Of a DNA stretch of 64,000 nt, positions 7,508-16,170 are shown piece after piece. Below the pieces are notes generated by a model. The model worked only from the letters and a program-made list of their open reading frames with translations, was not told where the DNA came from and made no database searches. The position numbers and the translations under genes are program-made. Within the stretch, counting starts at the first letter, position 1, and each line of letters opens with the position of its first letter. The DNA is from Flavobacterium frigidimaris (GTDB taxonomy: Bacteria; Bacteroidota; Bacteroidia; Flavobacteriales; Flavobacteriaceae): NCBI GenBank assembly GCA_900129595.1, contig FQWG01000004.1, positions 124,001-188,000 on the forward strand, in the 5' to 3' direction.

Positions 7508-8269
7508 ATGTCACAAATCCACCACCTCAACTGTGTAAAAATTGTTTCACCTGTTAACGACAATGTTTGCGGACATTGCTTATTGATTCAGGAAAACGAC
7601 AAACTCATTTTAGTCGATACCGGAATTGGGCTTTTAGACATTCAAAACCCGGAAGAACGAATCGGTCAACAACTGATTGACATGGTTGGCTATCGTTTTG
7701 ATGAAAATCAGACCGCCATAAGACAAATCGAAAAACTGGGACTTGATCCCGCAAAAATTACTGATTGTGTTATTTCGCATCTGGATAATGATCATATTGG
7801 CGGTTTGGCAGATTTTCCCAACGCAACAGTTCATGTTGGATTGGAAGAATGTGATAACTACATTTCCGGTAATCCAAGGTATTTAAAAACGCCTTTGTCA
7901 CATCAGCCAACAATAAAAACCTACGAAAAATTAGATTTGAACTGGTTTGGATTCGAAGCCAGAAAAGTCGACATCGATACTGAAACAGAAATTTACCTAA
8001 TTCCGCTTTTCGGACATACATTAGGACATTGCGGTGTTGCTTTAAAAACAGAAAAAGGATGGATATTTTATGTCGCAGACGCTTATTATATGAGAATTGA
8101 ACTTACTGACAGCAATCATCCGGTAAACCAATTGGCAAGAATGAGGGCTGAAGACAACGACTTAAGATTAAGTACATTAGATAAAATCAGAAATTTAATC
8201 AACGAACATCCTGAAATTGACGTTTTTGGATATCATGATATCGAAGAATTTAATTTTTATCAGAACTAA
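7508..8269 (+). CDS. MBL-fold metallohydrolase (AHL-lactonase-like)
   Basis: 253-residue metallo-beta-lactamase-fold hydrolase. The metal motif is SHLDNDHIGG with H91, D93, D95 and H96; the usual HxHxDH second His is Asp here. Further ligands are H170 (LFGHTLGH) and D191 (YVADAYY). The arrangement, with VDTG at 36-39, resembles N-acyl-homoserine lactonases and other lactone or thioester hydrolases, but specificity cannot be read off. There is no signal peptide, so it is cytoplasmic. The His-to-Asp change could alter metal preference. The next gene starts 26 bp downstream in the same direction. Confidence 0.85.
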   Translation: MSQIHHLNCVKIVSPVNDNVCGHCLLIQENDKLILVDTGIGLLDIQNPEERIGQQLIDMVGYRFDENQTAIRQIEKLGLDPAKITDCVISHLDNDHIGGLADFPNATVHVGLEECDNYISGNPRYLKTPLSHQPTIKTYEKLDLNWFGFEARKVDIDTETEIYLIPLFGHTLGHCGVALKTEKGWIFYVADAYYMRIELTDSNHPVNQLARMRAEDNDLRLSTLDKIRNLINEHPEIDVFGYHDIEEFNFYQN

Positions 8270-8295
8270 ACAAATTCCGCTTAAAAAAGTACAAA

Positions 8296-8766
8296 TTGAA
8301 CATAATAACAAATTCAGATTTTGACGAAACTTTTTCTTCCTTAAAAAGAATGGGAGAAAGATTGCTGCGTGCAAAAAATGCTTTCGAATTATTAAAGAAA
8401 TTAAACAAGGAAACTACAAATCCGGAATCGGATATTTTAATTTCTGAAATCGATAAAATTCAATATCAATCGAATACAAATAGTTATTTTTACTTTTATT
8501 TTCCAATCGTGAGTCATGTTTTGTACTACAAACCGCAATACGAAAAAGACATTTTAAAATATTTAATAGGTCCAAACTTCGCCAACGGAACATCTGAAGT
8601 TGATGAAATGATTGCGATGATCAAAGGCGCAATGAATTTTAAGCTTCAGGAAAACAAATTGTACCTGACCAAAGAAAGTCAGTTTTGGTTTTTGAATGAA
8701 CTTCCGAAACTTGAAAAAGAAATTCAACGAGAAATAGACGTTTGTTGGAAAGAACTTGACGAATAA
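8296..8766 (+). CDS. Protein of unknown function, 156 residues
   Basis: Soluble, helical, charged protein with no signal peptide and no family I recognise. The start is uncertain: a TTG at 8296 gives MNIITNSDFDETFSSLKRMG, and the first ATG is at 8350. Because the residues before the ATG look protein-like, the TTG is preferred. It follows the MBL-fold gene by 26 bp and precedes a lipoprotein gene by 23 bp, so the three may be co-transcribed. Confidence 0.6.
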   Translation: MNIITNSDFDETFSSLKRMGERLLRAKNAFELLKKLNKETTNPESDILISEIDKIQYQSNTNSYFYFYFPIVSHVLYYKPQYEKDILKYLIGPNFANGTSEVDEMIAMIKGAMNFKLQENKLYLTKESQFWFLNELPKLEKEIQREIDVCWKELDE

Positions 8767-8789
8767 AAAACACATAATTAAACACTATT

Positions 8790-9338
8790 ATGAAAGTAAA
8801 AATCATATTTATTTCGTTCGTTTTATTACTCACATCTTGTCATAAAAAAGAAAACTTAAACATAAAGTTCAAATATTTCGATTTTACTTTTAACAATACT
8901 TTCGAAACATGTTTTTCTATAAAGTTTACTCCAAACGATAGTGTTTATATTAGAGAACATTGGAACGAAAATGAAGATACTGCAAAGATTCCAAAAAGCA
9001 AAACAAACTATATCGCTTTAATAAGTAAAAAAGATAAAGAAATACTATCTGATTTAATCTCTAAAACACAACTAAAAAATTACAAAGAGAGTTATAATGA
9101 AGATTATAGCGATGGCAAATATTACACCGTTTATATTGACAAAGATTCAATCAAAAAATTAATTGCAATACACAGCCATAAAGATGATGTTCCAAAAGAT
9201 CTGGATTCTTTAGCTAAATGGATTTATAGTTGGAAAAAGAAAGTGAAATTAATTGAAACCGATAAAAAATTAACTTTCTTCAGCTCAGAATCTGTTTTAC
9301 CACCTCCTCCTCCTCCATTAAAACGTGAAAATAAATGA
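8790..9338 (+). CDS. Lipoprotein of unknown function with a polyproline tail
   Basis: MKVKIIFISFVLLLTSC is a clear SPII signal with lipobox LTSC (Cys17). The mature part is rich in Lys, Asp and aromatic residues (FKYFDFTFNNTFETCFSIKF) and has no recognised domain. It ends in six prolines followed by LKRENK, which is unusual for a lipoprotein. Its stop overlaps the next gene start by 4 bp (ATGA), indicating translational coupling with the YdeI-like gene. Confidence 0.75.
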   Translation: MKVKIIFISFVLLLTSCHKKENLNIKFKYFDFTFNNTFETCFSIKFTPNDSVYIREHWNENEDTAKIPKSKTNYIALISKKDKEILSDLISKTQLKNYKESYNEDYSDGKYYTVYIDKDSIKKLIAIHSHKDDVPKDLDSLAKWIYSWKKKVKLIETDKKLTFFSSESVLPPPPPPLKRENK

Positions 9339-9892
9339 ACCTAACCTTCTTCCCAACCCAAGAACAATTCAGAGCATGGCTGGAAAAGCATCACCAAACA
9401 GAAACCGAACTTTTAGTGGGTTTCTATAAGGTGAATAGCAAAAAACCAACAATGTCGTGGTCAGAATCCGTAGATCAGGCACTTTGTTTTGGCTGGATCG
9501 ATGGCGTTCGCAGATCTGTTGACGAAGAAAGTTATTCGATCAGGTTTACACCAAGGAAGAAATCCAGTATTTGGAGCGCGATCAACATCAAAAAAATCGA
9601 AGCACTCACAAAAGCCGGATTGATGAAAGAAGCAGGAATAAAAGCCTTCGAATTCAGATCTGAAGAAAGATCTAAAATTTACTCGCACGAAAATGAAGCA
9701 TATGTTCTCGATCCTGAGTTCGAAAAACAATTTAAAGCCAATGAAGTAGCCTGGGAATATTTCAACAATCAGGCACCATCGTACAAAAAAGTAATAATTC
9801 ACGTAATTATGAGCGCCAAACAAGAAAAAACAAAACTTGCCAGACTTGAAAAAGCAATACATTTTAGCTTTGAACAAAAACGAATGTTGTAA
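9335..9892 (+). CDS. YdeI/OmdA-family protein
   Basis: 185 residues. MSWSESVDQALCFGWIDG (about residues 38-55) followed by the basic FTPRKKSSIWSAIN is the signature of the YdeI/OmpD-associated (OmdA) family. The C-terminal part (AWEYFNNQAPSYKKVIIHVIMSAKQEKTK) is the conserved helical region. Members are small cytoplasmic proteins; the biochemical role is not settled. It overlaps the upstream lipoprotein gene by 4 bp. Confidence 0.85.
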   Translation: MNLTFFPTQEQFRAWLEKHHQTETELLVGFYKVNSKKPTMSWSESVDQALCFGWIDGVRRSVDEESYSIRFTPRKKSSIWSAINIKKIEALTKAGLMKEAGIKAFEFRSEERSKIYSHENEAYVLDPEFEKQFKANEVAWEYFNNQAPSYKKVIIHVIMSAKQEKTKLARLEKAIHFSFEQKRML

Positions 9893-9958
9893 AAGAAATT
9901 CAAATGATTATAACTTAGATCAAATGACAATCAGTAACTTTATTCTATCGAAAAAATA

Positions 9959-10101
9959 TTTAACACATAGAAACATAGGTTAATACTAAATTAAGGAGAC
10001 AAAAAAGAAACACATTTCTCCAAAATAGTCACCTATATGCATTTTAGTTAAGTGAAACGCCTTTTTTCAAGCAAATAAAAGCTATGTTTCTATGTGTTAA
10101 A
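9959..10101. repeat. 143-bp MITE-like element, copy A
   Basis: Perfect 20-bp terminal inverted repeats: 9959-9978 and 10082-10101, whose core reads AACACATAGAAACATAG. The interior is AT-rich and non-coding but holds AAGTGAAACGCCTTTTTT at 10050-10067. The same core ends and the same internal block, at the same 31-nt distance from the right end, occur at 62537-62681. No target-site duplication is obvious. Confidence 0.75.
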
Positions 10102-10142
10102 ACAATTACGCCCAACACGATATATGAACTTACATCACTTAT

Positions 10143-11069
10143 ATGGTAAAAAAAACAACTATAATAATGAAAGATAGAACCGCATTAGAATACTATGTTT
10201 TAGATGTATTCTCTAACAAAAGTTACAAAGGAAATCCGTTGTCTGTTGTTTTTACCAATGGCAATTTAGCATTAGAGACTTATTCTAATATTGCAAAGGA
10301 ATTTGGCTATTCTGAAACTTCGTTTGTTTATTACTCTACAGCACAAAAAGCCCTGAATGTTCGTTCGTTTACCCCAACAGGTTTTGAGGTCGATGGTGCC
10401 GGACATAATTTATTAGGAGCAGTTTGTGCGGCATTATTCAAAAAAATCTCCATTTTTGAGGAGCAAAACGAAACCAATCGTTTTGTCATCATGAAAGACA
10501 GTCCAATACGATTAACCACAAGTTTTGATCCCGTTACCGAATATCCCATTGTACAAATGCATCAAAAACCGGCTGTGGCACTAAAAGAAGTTCCGGCTTC
10601 GCTAATAGCAAAAGCACTTGGTTTGGCTATTGATGATTTGACCGTTGACGAACTCCTTCCTACGATCGTTCAGACCGAAGTGGCGCATATCATGGTTCCC
10701 ATCAAAAACAGACGATTCCTGCACGATTGCATTCCTGATAATAAAAGATTAATCGAAATTTCGAAAGAATACGGATTTGAAGGGTTTTATTGTTTCACAC
10801 TTTCTGACGAAGATCCAAATAATATAGCCGAAGCCAGATTTTTTAATCCGTTAATCGGTATTGATGAAGACGCCGCTACAGGAACGGCCGCCGGACCTTT
10901 AATAGGTTTTTTGACTAAAACGAAATACACAAAACCCAATACCGAATATAAAATCCTGCAAGGCGTAAAACTAAATCAGCCTTCGTTGATTGAAGTCATG
11001 GCCAGAGAAAATGATATTTTGGTGGGTGGTTCTGCGGTTATTACGATGAAAGGCGAAATTTATATATAA
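10143..11069 (+). CDS. PhzF-family isomerase/epimerase-like protein
   Basis: 308 residues with the two-domain PhzF/diaminopimelate-epimerase-like fold. Conserved features are YKGNPLSVVF near the start, the predicted catalytic Glu58 in SETSFV, FTPTGFEVDGAGHNLLGA (about residues 76-93) and the second-half loop DEDAATGTAAGPL. PhzF itself isomerises a dihydroxyanthranilate in phenazine synthesis, but no other phenazine gene is present, so a different small-molecule substrate is likely. The start may be the ATG at 10167 (MKDRTALEYY) rather than 10143. Confidence 0.85.
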   Translation: MVKKTTIIMKDRTALEYYVLDVFSNKSYKGNPLSVVFTNGNLALETYSNIAKEFGYSETSFVYYSTAQKALNVRSFTPTGFEVDGAGHNLLGAVCAALFKKISIFEEQNETNRFVIMKDSPIRLTTSFDPVTEYPIVQMHQKPAVALKEVPASLIAKALGLAIDDLTVDELLPTIVQTEVAHIMVPIKNRRFLHDCIPDNKRLIEISKEYGFEGFYCFTLSDEDPNNIAEARFFNPLIGIDEDAATGTAAGPLIGFLTKTKYTKPNTEYKILQGVKLNQPSLIEVMARENDILVGGSAVITMKGEIYI

Positions 11070-11071
11070 AC

Positions 11072-11096
11072 AAAAAGCTGCATGATGCAGCTTTTT
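11072..11096. terminator. Bidirectional terminator between convergent genes
   Basis: AAAAAGCTGCAT, one unpaired base and ATGCAGCTTTTT form a perfect 12-bp stem with A- and T-tracts at its ends, between the PhzF-like gene and the CDGSH gene, which converge. Confidence 0.85.
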
Positions 11097-11122
11097 TTAT
11101 AATACCCAGAAAATAGAATTTC

Positions 11123-11350
11123 TTAGTTTGTTTTCATTGGCGGTAAATCGAATGCGATAGAATCGTGTTCGAAGTTATTACGGTGTCCTCCGTCGCAGAA
11201 AGGTTTGTTTGCAGATAATCCGCAACGGCAAAGTCCTAATGCAGCTCTTCCTTGTAGTCCGTAAACAGTTCCTTCTGAATCCATGATTTCAAAATCACCT
11301 TCGATTTTGATAGATCCGTTTTTATTGATGATTAATTTTGTCTTGCTCAT
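11123..11350 (-). CDS. CDGSH-type 2Fe-2S protein
   Basis: 75-residue protein with the CDGSH iron-sulfur motif CRCGLSANKPFCDGGH: ligands C41, C43, C52 and H56. CDGSH proteins bind a redox-active, labile 2Fe-2S cluster with three Cys and one His, usually as a dimer, and act in iron-sulfur or redox homeostasis. There is no signal peptide. The third position of the CDGSH box is Gly rather than Ser, which is tolerated in the family. Confidence 0.93.
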   Translation of the reverse strand: MSKTKLIINKNGSIKIEGDFEIMDSEGTVYGLQGRAALGLCRCGLSANKPFCDGGHRNNFEHDSIAFDLPPMKTN

Positions 11351-11449
11351 AACTTGTTTTTGTTTTTTTTCAGGGCAAAGATTGCAAAATAAATTTTTAA
11401 GATTTTAGTTTGGAAGCTAGTTTAAACTGGTTCTATTTTATTGTTATTT

Positions 11450-11655
11450 CACAGAGTTGCACAGAGATTCACTAAGTTTTTTTTTAAAGAAATGAGAATT
11501 AATCTCGTAAAGTCTCGAAGTCGCAAAGTTTTTGTTTCACGCAGATTCCGCAGATTGAGCAGATTTAATTAAAAAACTTTGCGCCTCTGCGCCTTTGCGA
11601 GATTAAAAAACTTTCGTGAATCTTTGCGAAAACCTTCGTGAATCTCTGCGAAACT
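11450..11655. repeat. Nested micro-periodic inverted repeats
   Basis: The 354-bp gap before metG is mostly repeats. An outer set has 10-nt spacing (CACAGAGTTG, CACAGAGATT, CACTAAG at about 11450-11478; antisense TTCGTGAATC and TCTGCGAAAC units at about 11612-11655). Nested inside is an 8-nt-period inverted repeat, left arm 11501-11533 starting AATCTCG and right arm 11571-11604 ending CGAGATT. In the centre are GCAGATT units at 9-10-nt spacing (11540-11565). No gene was seen here. Confidence 0.65.
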
Positions 11656-11677
11656 TAGAATTCTCAATTCTATTGCT

Positions 11678-11685
11678 TATTTTTG
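11678..11685 (+). promoter_or_regulatory. Candidate -7 element for metG
   Basis: TATTTTTG, a full TAnnTTTG match, 20 bp upstream of the metG ATG at 11705. No clear -33 was found. Confidence 0.5.
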
Positions 11686-11704
11686 CACTCAATAAAATTG
11701 AGTT

Positions 11705-13762
11705 ATGATACAAAATCCAAAGAGATATACTATTACGGCGGCATTGCCTTACACCAACGGACCTATACATATTGGGCATTTGGCGGGGGTTTACGTGCCT
11801 GCAGATATTTATTCGAGATATTTACGTTTGCAAGGAAAAGACGTTGCGTTTATTTGCGGAAGCGATGAACACGGGGTTGCAATTTCGATGAAAGCAAAAA
11901 AAGAAGGAGTTTCGCCACAAGAAATTATTGATAAATACGACGGAATCATCAGAAAATCATTTGCTGATTTCGGAATTTCGTTTGATAATTATTCTCGTAC
12001 TTCGGCTAAGATTCATCATGATACGGCTCAGGATTTTTTCAGAAAACTGTATGATAAAGGCGATTTTATTGAAGAAACAACAGAACAATTGTACGATGCA
12101 AAAGCAGATCAGTTTTTAGCAGATCGTTTTGTAGTGGGAACTTGCCCTAAATGCGGTAACGAGGAAGCTTACGGAGATCAGTGTGAAAAATGCGGATCGA
12201 CTTTGAATGCGACAGATTTAATAAACCCAAAATCGACCATTACAGGAGAAACTCCAATTTTAAAATCAACAAAACACTGGTTTTTGCCTTTGGACAGATA
12301 TACTGATTTCCTAACGGAATGGATTCTGGTTGGACATAAAAACGACTGGAAACCGAATGTTTACGGACAAGTAAAATCATGGGTTGATGGCGGACTTGAG
12401 CCTCGTGCCGTTACGCGTGACCTTGATTGGGGAATTGATGTTCCGGTTGAAGGTGCCGAAGGAAAAAAATTATACGTTTGGTTTGATGCGCCTATCGGAT
12501 ATATTTCATCAACAAAAGAATGGGCGGCGCGTGAAGGAAAAGACTGGGAACCCTACTGGAAAGATGAAGACACAAAACTGGTACACTTTATTGGGAAAGA
12601 CAATATCGTTTTTCACTGTATCATTTTCCCGGCGATGCTTAAAGCCGAAGGAAGCTATATTTTGCCGGATAATGTTCCTGCAAATGAGTTTTTGAATCTG
12701 GAAGGAAATAAACTTTCGACTTCTAAAAACTGGGCAGTTTGGCTGCACGAATATTTAGAAGAATTTCCGGAGAAACAAGACGTTTTGCGTTATGCATTAA
12801 CATCAAACGCTCCAGAAACTAAGGATAATGATTTTACATGGAAAGATTTTCAGGCGAGAAATAACAACGAATTGGTTGCCATTTTTGGTAATTTTATTAA
12901 TCGTGTTGTAGTTCTAACGAACAAATATTACGACGGATTTATCCCAACGCCAAATGAATTATCTGAAGTTGACGAAAATACTTTGGCAGAATTAAAAGCG
13001 TATCCGGCTGTGATCTCAAGTTCAGTGGAGCGTTACAGATTCCGTGAAGCTTTGGGAGAATTAATGAATGTGGCCCGTTTAGGAAATAAATATCTTGCCG
13101 ATGAAGAGCCTTGGAAAGTAATGAAAGACAATCCGGAACGTGTAAAAACTCAAATGTATGTCGCACTTCAAATTGCTGCTGCGTTGAGCATTCTTGCTGA
13201 ACCGTTCTTGCCTTTTACTGCAGCTAAATTGTCAAGAATCCTTAAAAACGAAGGCAAACTGAAATGGAATGATGTTACGGAAAATTCAGAATTGATTCCG
13301 GAAGGTCACCAAATTGGTGAAGCTGAATTATTATTCGCAAAAATTGAAGACGAAGAAATACAAAAACAAATAGACAAATTGGAAGCTACAAAAACCGCTA
13401 ATCTTGCCGAAAGCAAACAACCGGAACCTCAAAAAGATTTGATTCAGTATGAGGATTTCGCCAAAATGGATTTACGCGTAGGAACAATTATCGAAGCGGA
13501 GAAAATGCCAAAAGCAAACAAACTTTTGGTTCTAAAAATTGATACCGGAATCGACGTTCGCACGATAGTTTCGGGAATTGCCGAAAGCTTTTCGCCAGAA
13601 GAAATCATTGGTAAACGTGTTACAGTTTTGGCCAACTTAGCGCCAAGAGTTTTACGCGGTGTTGAAAGCCAGGGAATGATCTTAATGACAACAAATGCAG
13701 AAGGTAAATTAGTATTCGTAAATCCTGATACTGATGCGCCAAATGGTGAAACGATAAATTAA
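11705..13762 (+). CDS. metG: Methionyl-tRNA synthetase with C-terminal tRNA-binding domain
   Basis: 685-residue class I synthetase that charges initiator and elongator tRNA-Met. HIGH is at residues 22-25, a zinc knuckle uses C147, C150, C160 and C163, and the KMSKS loop appears as KLSTS near residue 337. Residues from about 585 to the end ([20 protein letters not shown] onward) form the EMAP-II/Arc1p-like OB-fold that helps bind tRNA and dimerise. Length and domain order are normal for the long MetRS form. A hairpin terminator follows, and the next genes are a toxin-antitoxin pair. Confidence 0.97.
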   Translation: MIQNPKRYTITAALPYTNGPIHIGHLAGVYVPADIYSRYLRLQGKDVAFICGSDEHGVAISMKAKKEGVSPQEIIDKYDGIIRKSFADFGISFDNYSRTSAKIHHDTAQDFFRKLYDKGDFIEETTEQLYDAKADQFLADRFVVGTCPKCGNEEAYGDQCEKCGSTLNATDLINPKSTITGETPILKSTKHWFLPLDRYTDFLTEWILVGHKNDWKPNVYGQVKSWVDGGLEPRAVTRDLDWGIDVPVEGAEGKKLYVWFDAPIGYISSTKEWAAREGKDWEPYWKDEDTKLVHFIGKDNIVFHCIIFPAMLKAEGSYILPDNVPANEFLNLEGNKLSTSKNWAVWLHEYLEEFPEKQDVLRYALTSNAPETKDNDFTWKDFQARNNNELVAIFGNFINRVVVLTNKYYDGFIPTPNELSEVDENTLAELKAYPAVISSSVERYRFREALGELMNVARLGNKYLADEEPWKVMKDNPERVKTQMYVALQIAAALSILAEPFLPFTAAKLSRILKNEGKLKWNDVTENSELIPEGHQIGEAELLFAKIEDEEIQKQIDKLEATKTANLAESKQPEPQKDLIQYEDFAKMDLRVGTIIEAEKMPKANKLLVLKIDTGIDVRTIVSGIAESFSPEEIIGKRVTVLANLAPRVLRGVESQGMILMTTNAEGKLVFVNPDTDAPNGETIN

Positions 13763-13788
13763 GGTTTTTAGTTAAATAATAAATAAGA

Positions 13789-13826
13789 GAAAGTTATCCG
13801 CCTAAAACATCTGGCAGATAACTTTC
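13789..13826 (+). terminator. Hairpin terminator after metG
   Basis: GAAAGTTATC (13789-13798) pairs with GATAACTTTC (13817-13826), extended by GCC/GGC, and is followed by TTTATTT. It lies 27 bp after the metG stop. Confidence 0.75.
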
Positions 13827-13914
13827 TTTATTTAAATACGTTTATATAAATAATCATACTCAACTTACACAATCTGAGAATAAATCTTTAATTTTGAATA
13901 TCTAAAGAAACATT

Positions 13915-14151
13915 ATGGACTTGACTGCACAAATAAAAAAGAATTTAATATCCAGAATCAAAGATTCTAAGGATTTGAATTTTCTAAATGCACTTCAAAC
14001 TATTTTTGATTCATCTGAACATGAACTTTATGAATTGTCTAATGACCAAAAAACGGCAATTGAGAGTAGTCGTACAGAGATCAAAAATGGAAATTTTCAT
14101 AAAAATGAAGAAGTAATTTCAGAAATGAGAGAATGGCTAAAAAAGAAATAG
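13915..14151 (+). CDS. Predicted antitoxin of a ParDE/RelBE-like pair
   Basis: 78 residues, helical and charged, ending in EMREWLKKK. The middle (ELSNDQKTAIESSRTEIKNGNFHKNEEVISEMREW) resembles the toxin-binding tails of small Bacteroidota antitoxins. The N-terminal part probably dimerises or binds DNA, but no ribbon-helix-helix can be assigned with certainty. The identification rests mainly on the 19-bp overlap with a RelE/ParE-like toxin gene. Such antitoxins usually repress their own promoter. Confidence 0.7.
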   Translation: MDLTAQIKKNLISRIKDSKDLNFLNALQTIFDSSEHELYELSNDQKTAIESSRTEIKNGNFHKNEEVISEMREWLKKK

Positions 14152-14432
14152 TTTGGTCTTCTTTGGCCAAACTTCAACTACAAAATGTTCTTGAGTATTA
14201 TTTTATTAGAAATGAAAGTCCAACTTATAGCTTAAAACTTCTAAACGAGGTCGAAGATTTATTAGAAACACTTTCGAATTCAGAACTGATTGGAAGACTT
14301 ACTTCCAATAAAATCACTCGTGTTGTTTCTATGAAAGTCTATCTAATATTCTATGAAATAAACGGAAATCAAATTGAAATAGTATCTTTTTGGGACAACC
14401 GCCAGGATGTTAAAAACAGAAAAGTAAAATAA
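14133..14432 (+). CDS. RelE/ParE-family toxin
   Basis: 99 residues with the RelE/ParE fold pattern: IVWSSLAKLQLQNVLEYYF at the start, the helix SYSLKLLNEVEDLLETL (written approximately), the strand VVSMKVYLIFYEI and the C-terminal IEIVSFWDNRQD with a conserved Trp-Asp-Arg. RelE members cut mRNA on the ribosome and ParE members poison gyrase; the WDNRQ ending is common to ParE-like proteins, but the target cannot be settled from sequence. It starts inside the antitoxin gene in another frame, so translation is coupled. Confidence 0.8.
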   Translation: MAKKEIVWSSLAKLQLQNVLEYYFIRNESPTYSLKLLNEVEDLLETLSNSELIGRLTSNKITRVVSMKVYLIFYEINGNQIEIVSFWDNRQDVKNRKVK

Positions 14433-14684
14433 CCTTTTTTTGTGAAAGGTTAAATGCAAAATGTAAAAAAAATAAGTAATTTCTTGCTTTATTTTTTTTT
14501 ACCTGAATTTATAATTGTAAGTTTGTTTTGCAAAAATACAGTAAGGAGTAATCCTTGAAACATTAAAGTTAACATAAGCGATTCCCTCGCCACGATGTTC
14601 CTGCGGAAACAATGGAAATTCTATCCTTACGGGTATTTTTGCACATCTAAAGCGAGGGTTTCGTGCGTTTAATATTTTTCGAAT

Positions 14685-14960
14685 ATGCAAAAAGAAAATG
14701 AAAAAACATCAGAAACTGCTGTAATGACAGCAATGGCAAAATTTCTTTCGGACATTTGGTTCGTAGATGAAATTAGAGATCAACCAGAACATTTAGCCAA
14801 GATTTTCGACGCTATTCTGGTAACAGAAACGGGAGATCATCAAGATCTCCGCATTAAAATGATAAGCTGCATTAGAACCATCAAAACTTTGGTGAAAGCG
14901 CTTGAACCCTTTTCTGATATTGAAATTAAAACTGCCTATCAGAAAATGATGAATGCCTAA
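14685..14960 (+). CDS. Protein of unknown function, 91 residues
   Basis: Small, soluble, helical protein (AMAKFLSDIWFVDEIRDQPE, then RTIKTLVKALEPFSDIEI). No family recognised. The gene has a strong terminator 44 bp after its stop and a 252-bp upstream spacer with a distant inverted pair CCCTCGC (14584-14590) / GCGAGGG (14652-14658) that could belong to a structured leader. It stands alone. Confidence 0.6.
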   Translation: MQKENEKTSETAVMTAMAKFLSDIWFVDEIRDQPEHLAKIFDAILVTETGDHQDLRIKMISCIRTIKTLVKALEPFSDIEIKTAYQKMMNA

Positions 14961-15003
14961 TACCACACAAAAACAAATTCAATCCTTATATTTTATATTT
15001 TTC

Positions 15004-15049
15004 AAAAAAGCGCGAACCGATTAAGATTTTTAATAGATTCGCGCTTTTT
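15004..15049 (+). terminator. Hairpin terminator
   Basis: AAAAAGCGCGAA (15005-15016) pairs perfectly with TTCGCGCTTTTT (15038-15049) around a 21-nt loop, after the 91-residue gene and before the DMT permease gene. Confidence 0.8.
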
Positions 15050-15105
15050 GCTTTCAAAGTATTCACTTTGTAAAGTATCTTTGAAAAATAATACACGAAT
15101 ATATA

Positions 15106-15993
15106 ATGAAACTCACCAAACCAAGATTAGCTTTAATCTGCGGAATACTTTGTATTTCGATATTCCCAATATTGGTTAAACTAAAATTAGCATCGGGATT
15201 AATCTCGGCTTTTTACCGCATGGCTATTGCTCTGGCGTTGCTTTTGCCTTATGTACTTATTACTAAAAATTTTAAACTTCCAAAAACAAAAATAATTCTA
15301 TTGGCAGTACTTTGCGGCATTTTATTTGCCTCAGATGTTGCTGTCTGGAATATTGCCATTCAGGATTCCAGCGCTACTCAGGCTTCTTTACTGACGAATT
15401 TATCTCCGGTTTGGGTAGGAATTGGGTCTTTTTTCTTTTTGAAGGTACGTCCTGCAACTAATTTCTGGATTGGAACTCTGGTTTCATTATTCGGAATGAT
15501 CACTTTGGTGGGTTTTAGCTTTTTTCTGGAATTAAATTTTAATCAGGCTTTTTTGTTTGCTGTTTTATCCGGGATCCTTTATTCCATTTATCTTTTGGTG
15601 AGTAAAAAAGTACTTTCAGAAATTGATGTTTTATCATTTATGACAATTAATCTAATCGCTTCAAGTATTTATTTAGGAATCCTTTGTTATGCCTTAAACG
15701 AACCTTTTACTGGGTTCTCAGATACGGGCTGGTTTGTATTTGTCCTTCAGGCCGTAATGTGTCAATTGTGCGCCTGGCTTTCGATTAGTTATGCCACGCA
15801 GCATATGCGCGCGACCAGAGTTTCGTTAAGTTTATTGAGCCAGGCGGTAATTACATCCATATTAGCTTGGTTGTTTTTAGAAGAACAGATAACTTTACAA
15901 ATGGTTTTTGGCGGAATTATTTTGCTATGCGGAATCAGAATTACTTTTTATGACAAAACTATTTCATTAAAAAAGCTGTTTTCTAAGAATTAA
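15106..15993 (+). CDS. DMT-superfamily (EamA) permease
   Basis: 295 residues with about ten predicted transmembrane segments in two EamA halves (first half starts LALICGILCISIFPILVKL; second half includes AFLFAVLSGILYSIYLLV and ITSILAWLFLEEQITLQMVF). The LFLEEQIT block near the end of the second half is typical. Members export metabolites such as amino acids or nucleotides across the inner membrane; the substrate is unknown here. It ends in a basic cytoplasmic tail (KTISLKKLFSKN). Confidence 0.9.
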   Translation: MKLTKPRLALICGILCISIFPILVKLKLASGLISAFYRMAIALALLLPYVLITKNFKLPKTKIILLAVLCGILFASDVAVWNIAIQDSSATQASLLTNLSPVWVGIGSFFFLKVRPATNFWIGTLVSLFGMITLVGFSFFLELNFNQAFLFAVLSGILYSIYLLVSKKVLSEIDVLSFMTINLIASSIYLGILCYALNEPFTGFSDTGWFVFVLQAVMCQLCAWLSISYATQHMRATRVSLSLLSQAVITSILAWLFLEEQITLQMVFGGIILLCGIRITFYDKTISLKKLFSKN

Positions 15994-16170
15994 GATTGAG
16001 AAATGGCACGCGGATTTTACTGATTAAAGGGGTTTACGCTGATTGTTTATATAATAATTCGTGAATTGCTTCGCCTGTTCGCTATCGCTCGGGTCGTGGC
16101 GAAAAAAACCTGAAACCTGAAACAAATCTGCATCCAGCAGAAAACCTGAAACTAAAAAAACAACATCTTT

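Noticed and set aside
14499..14690. A 63-residue minus-strand frame upstream of the 91-residue gene
   Set aside because: Composition is not protein-like, no start signal is visible and it lies over the promoter region of the plus-strand gene. The CCCTCGC/GCGAGGG pair may reflect RNA structure instead.
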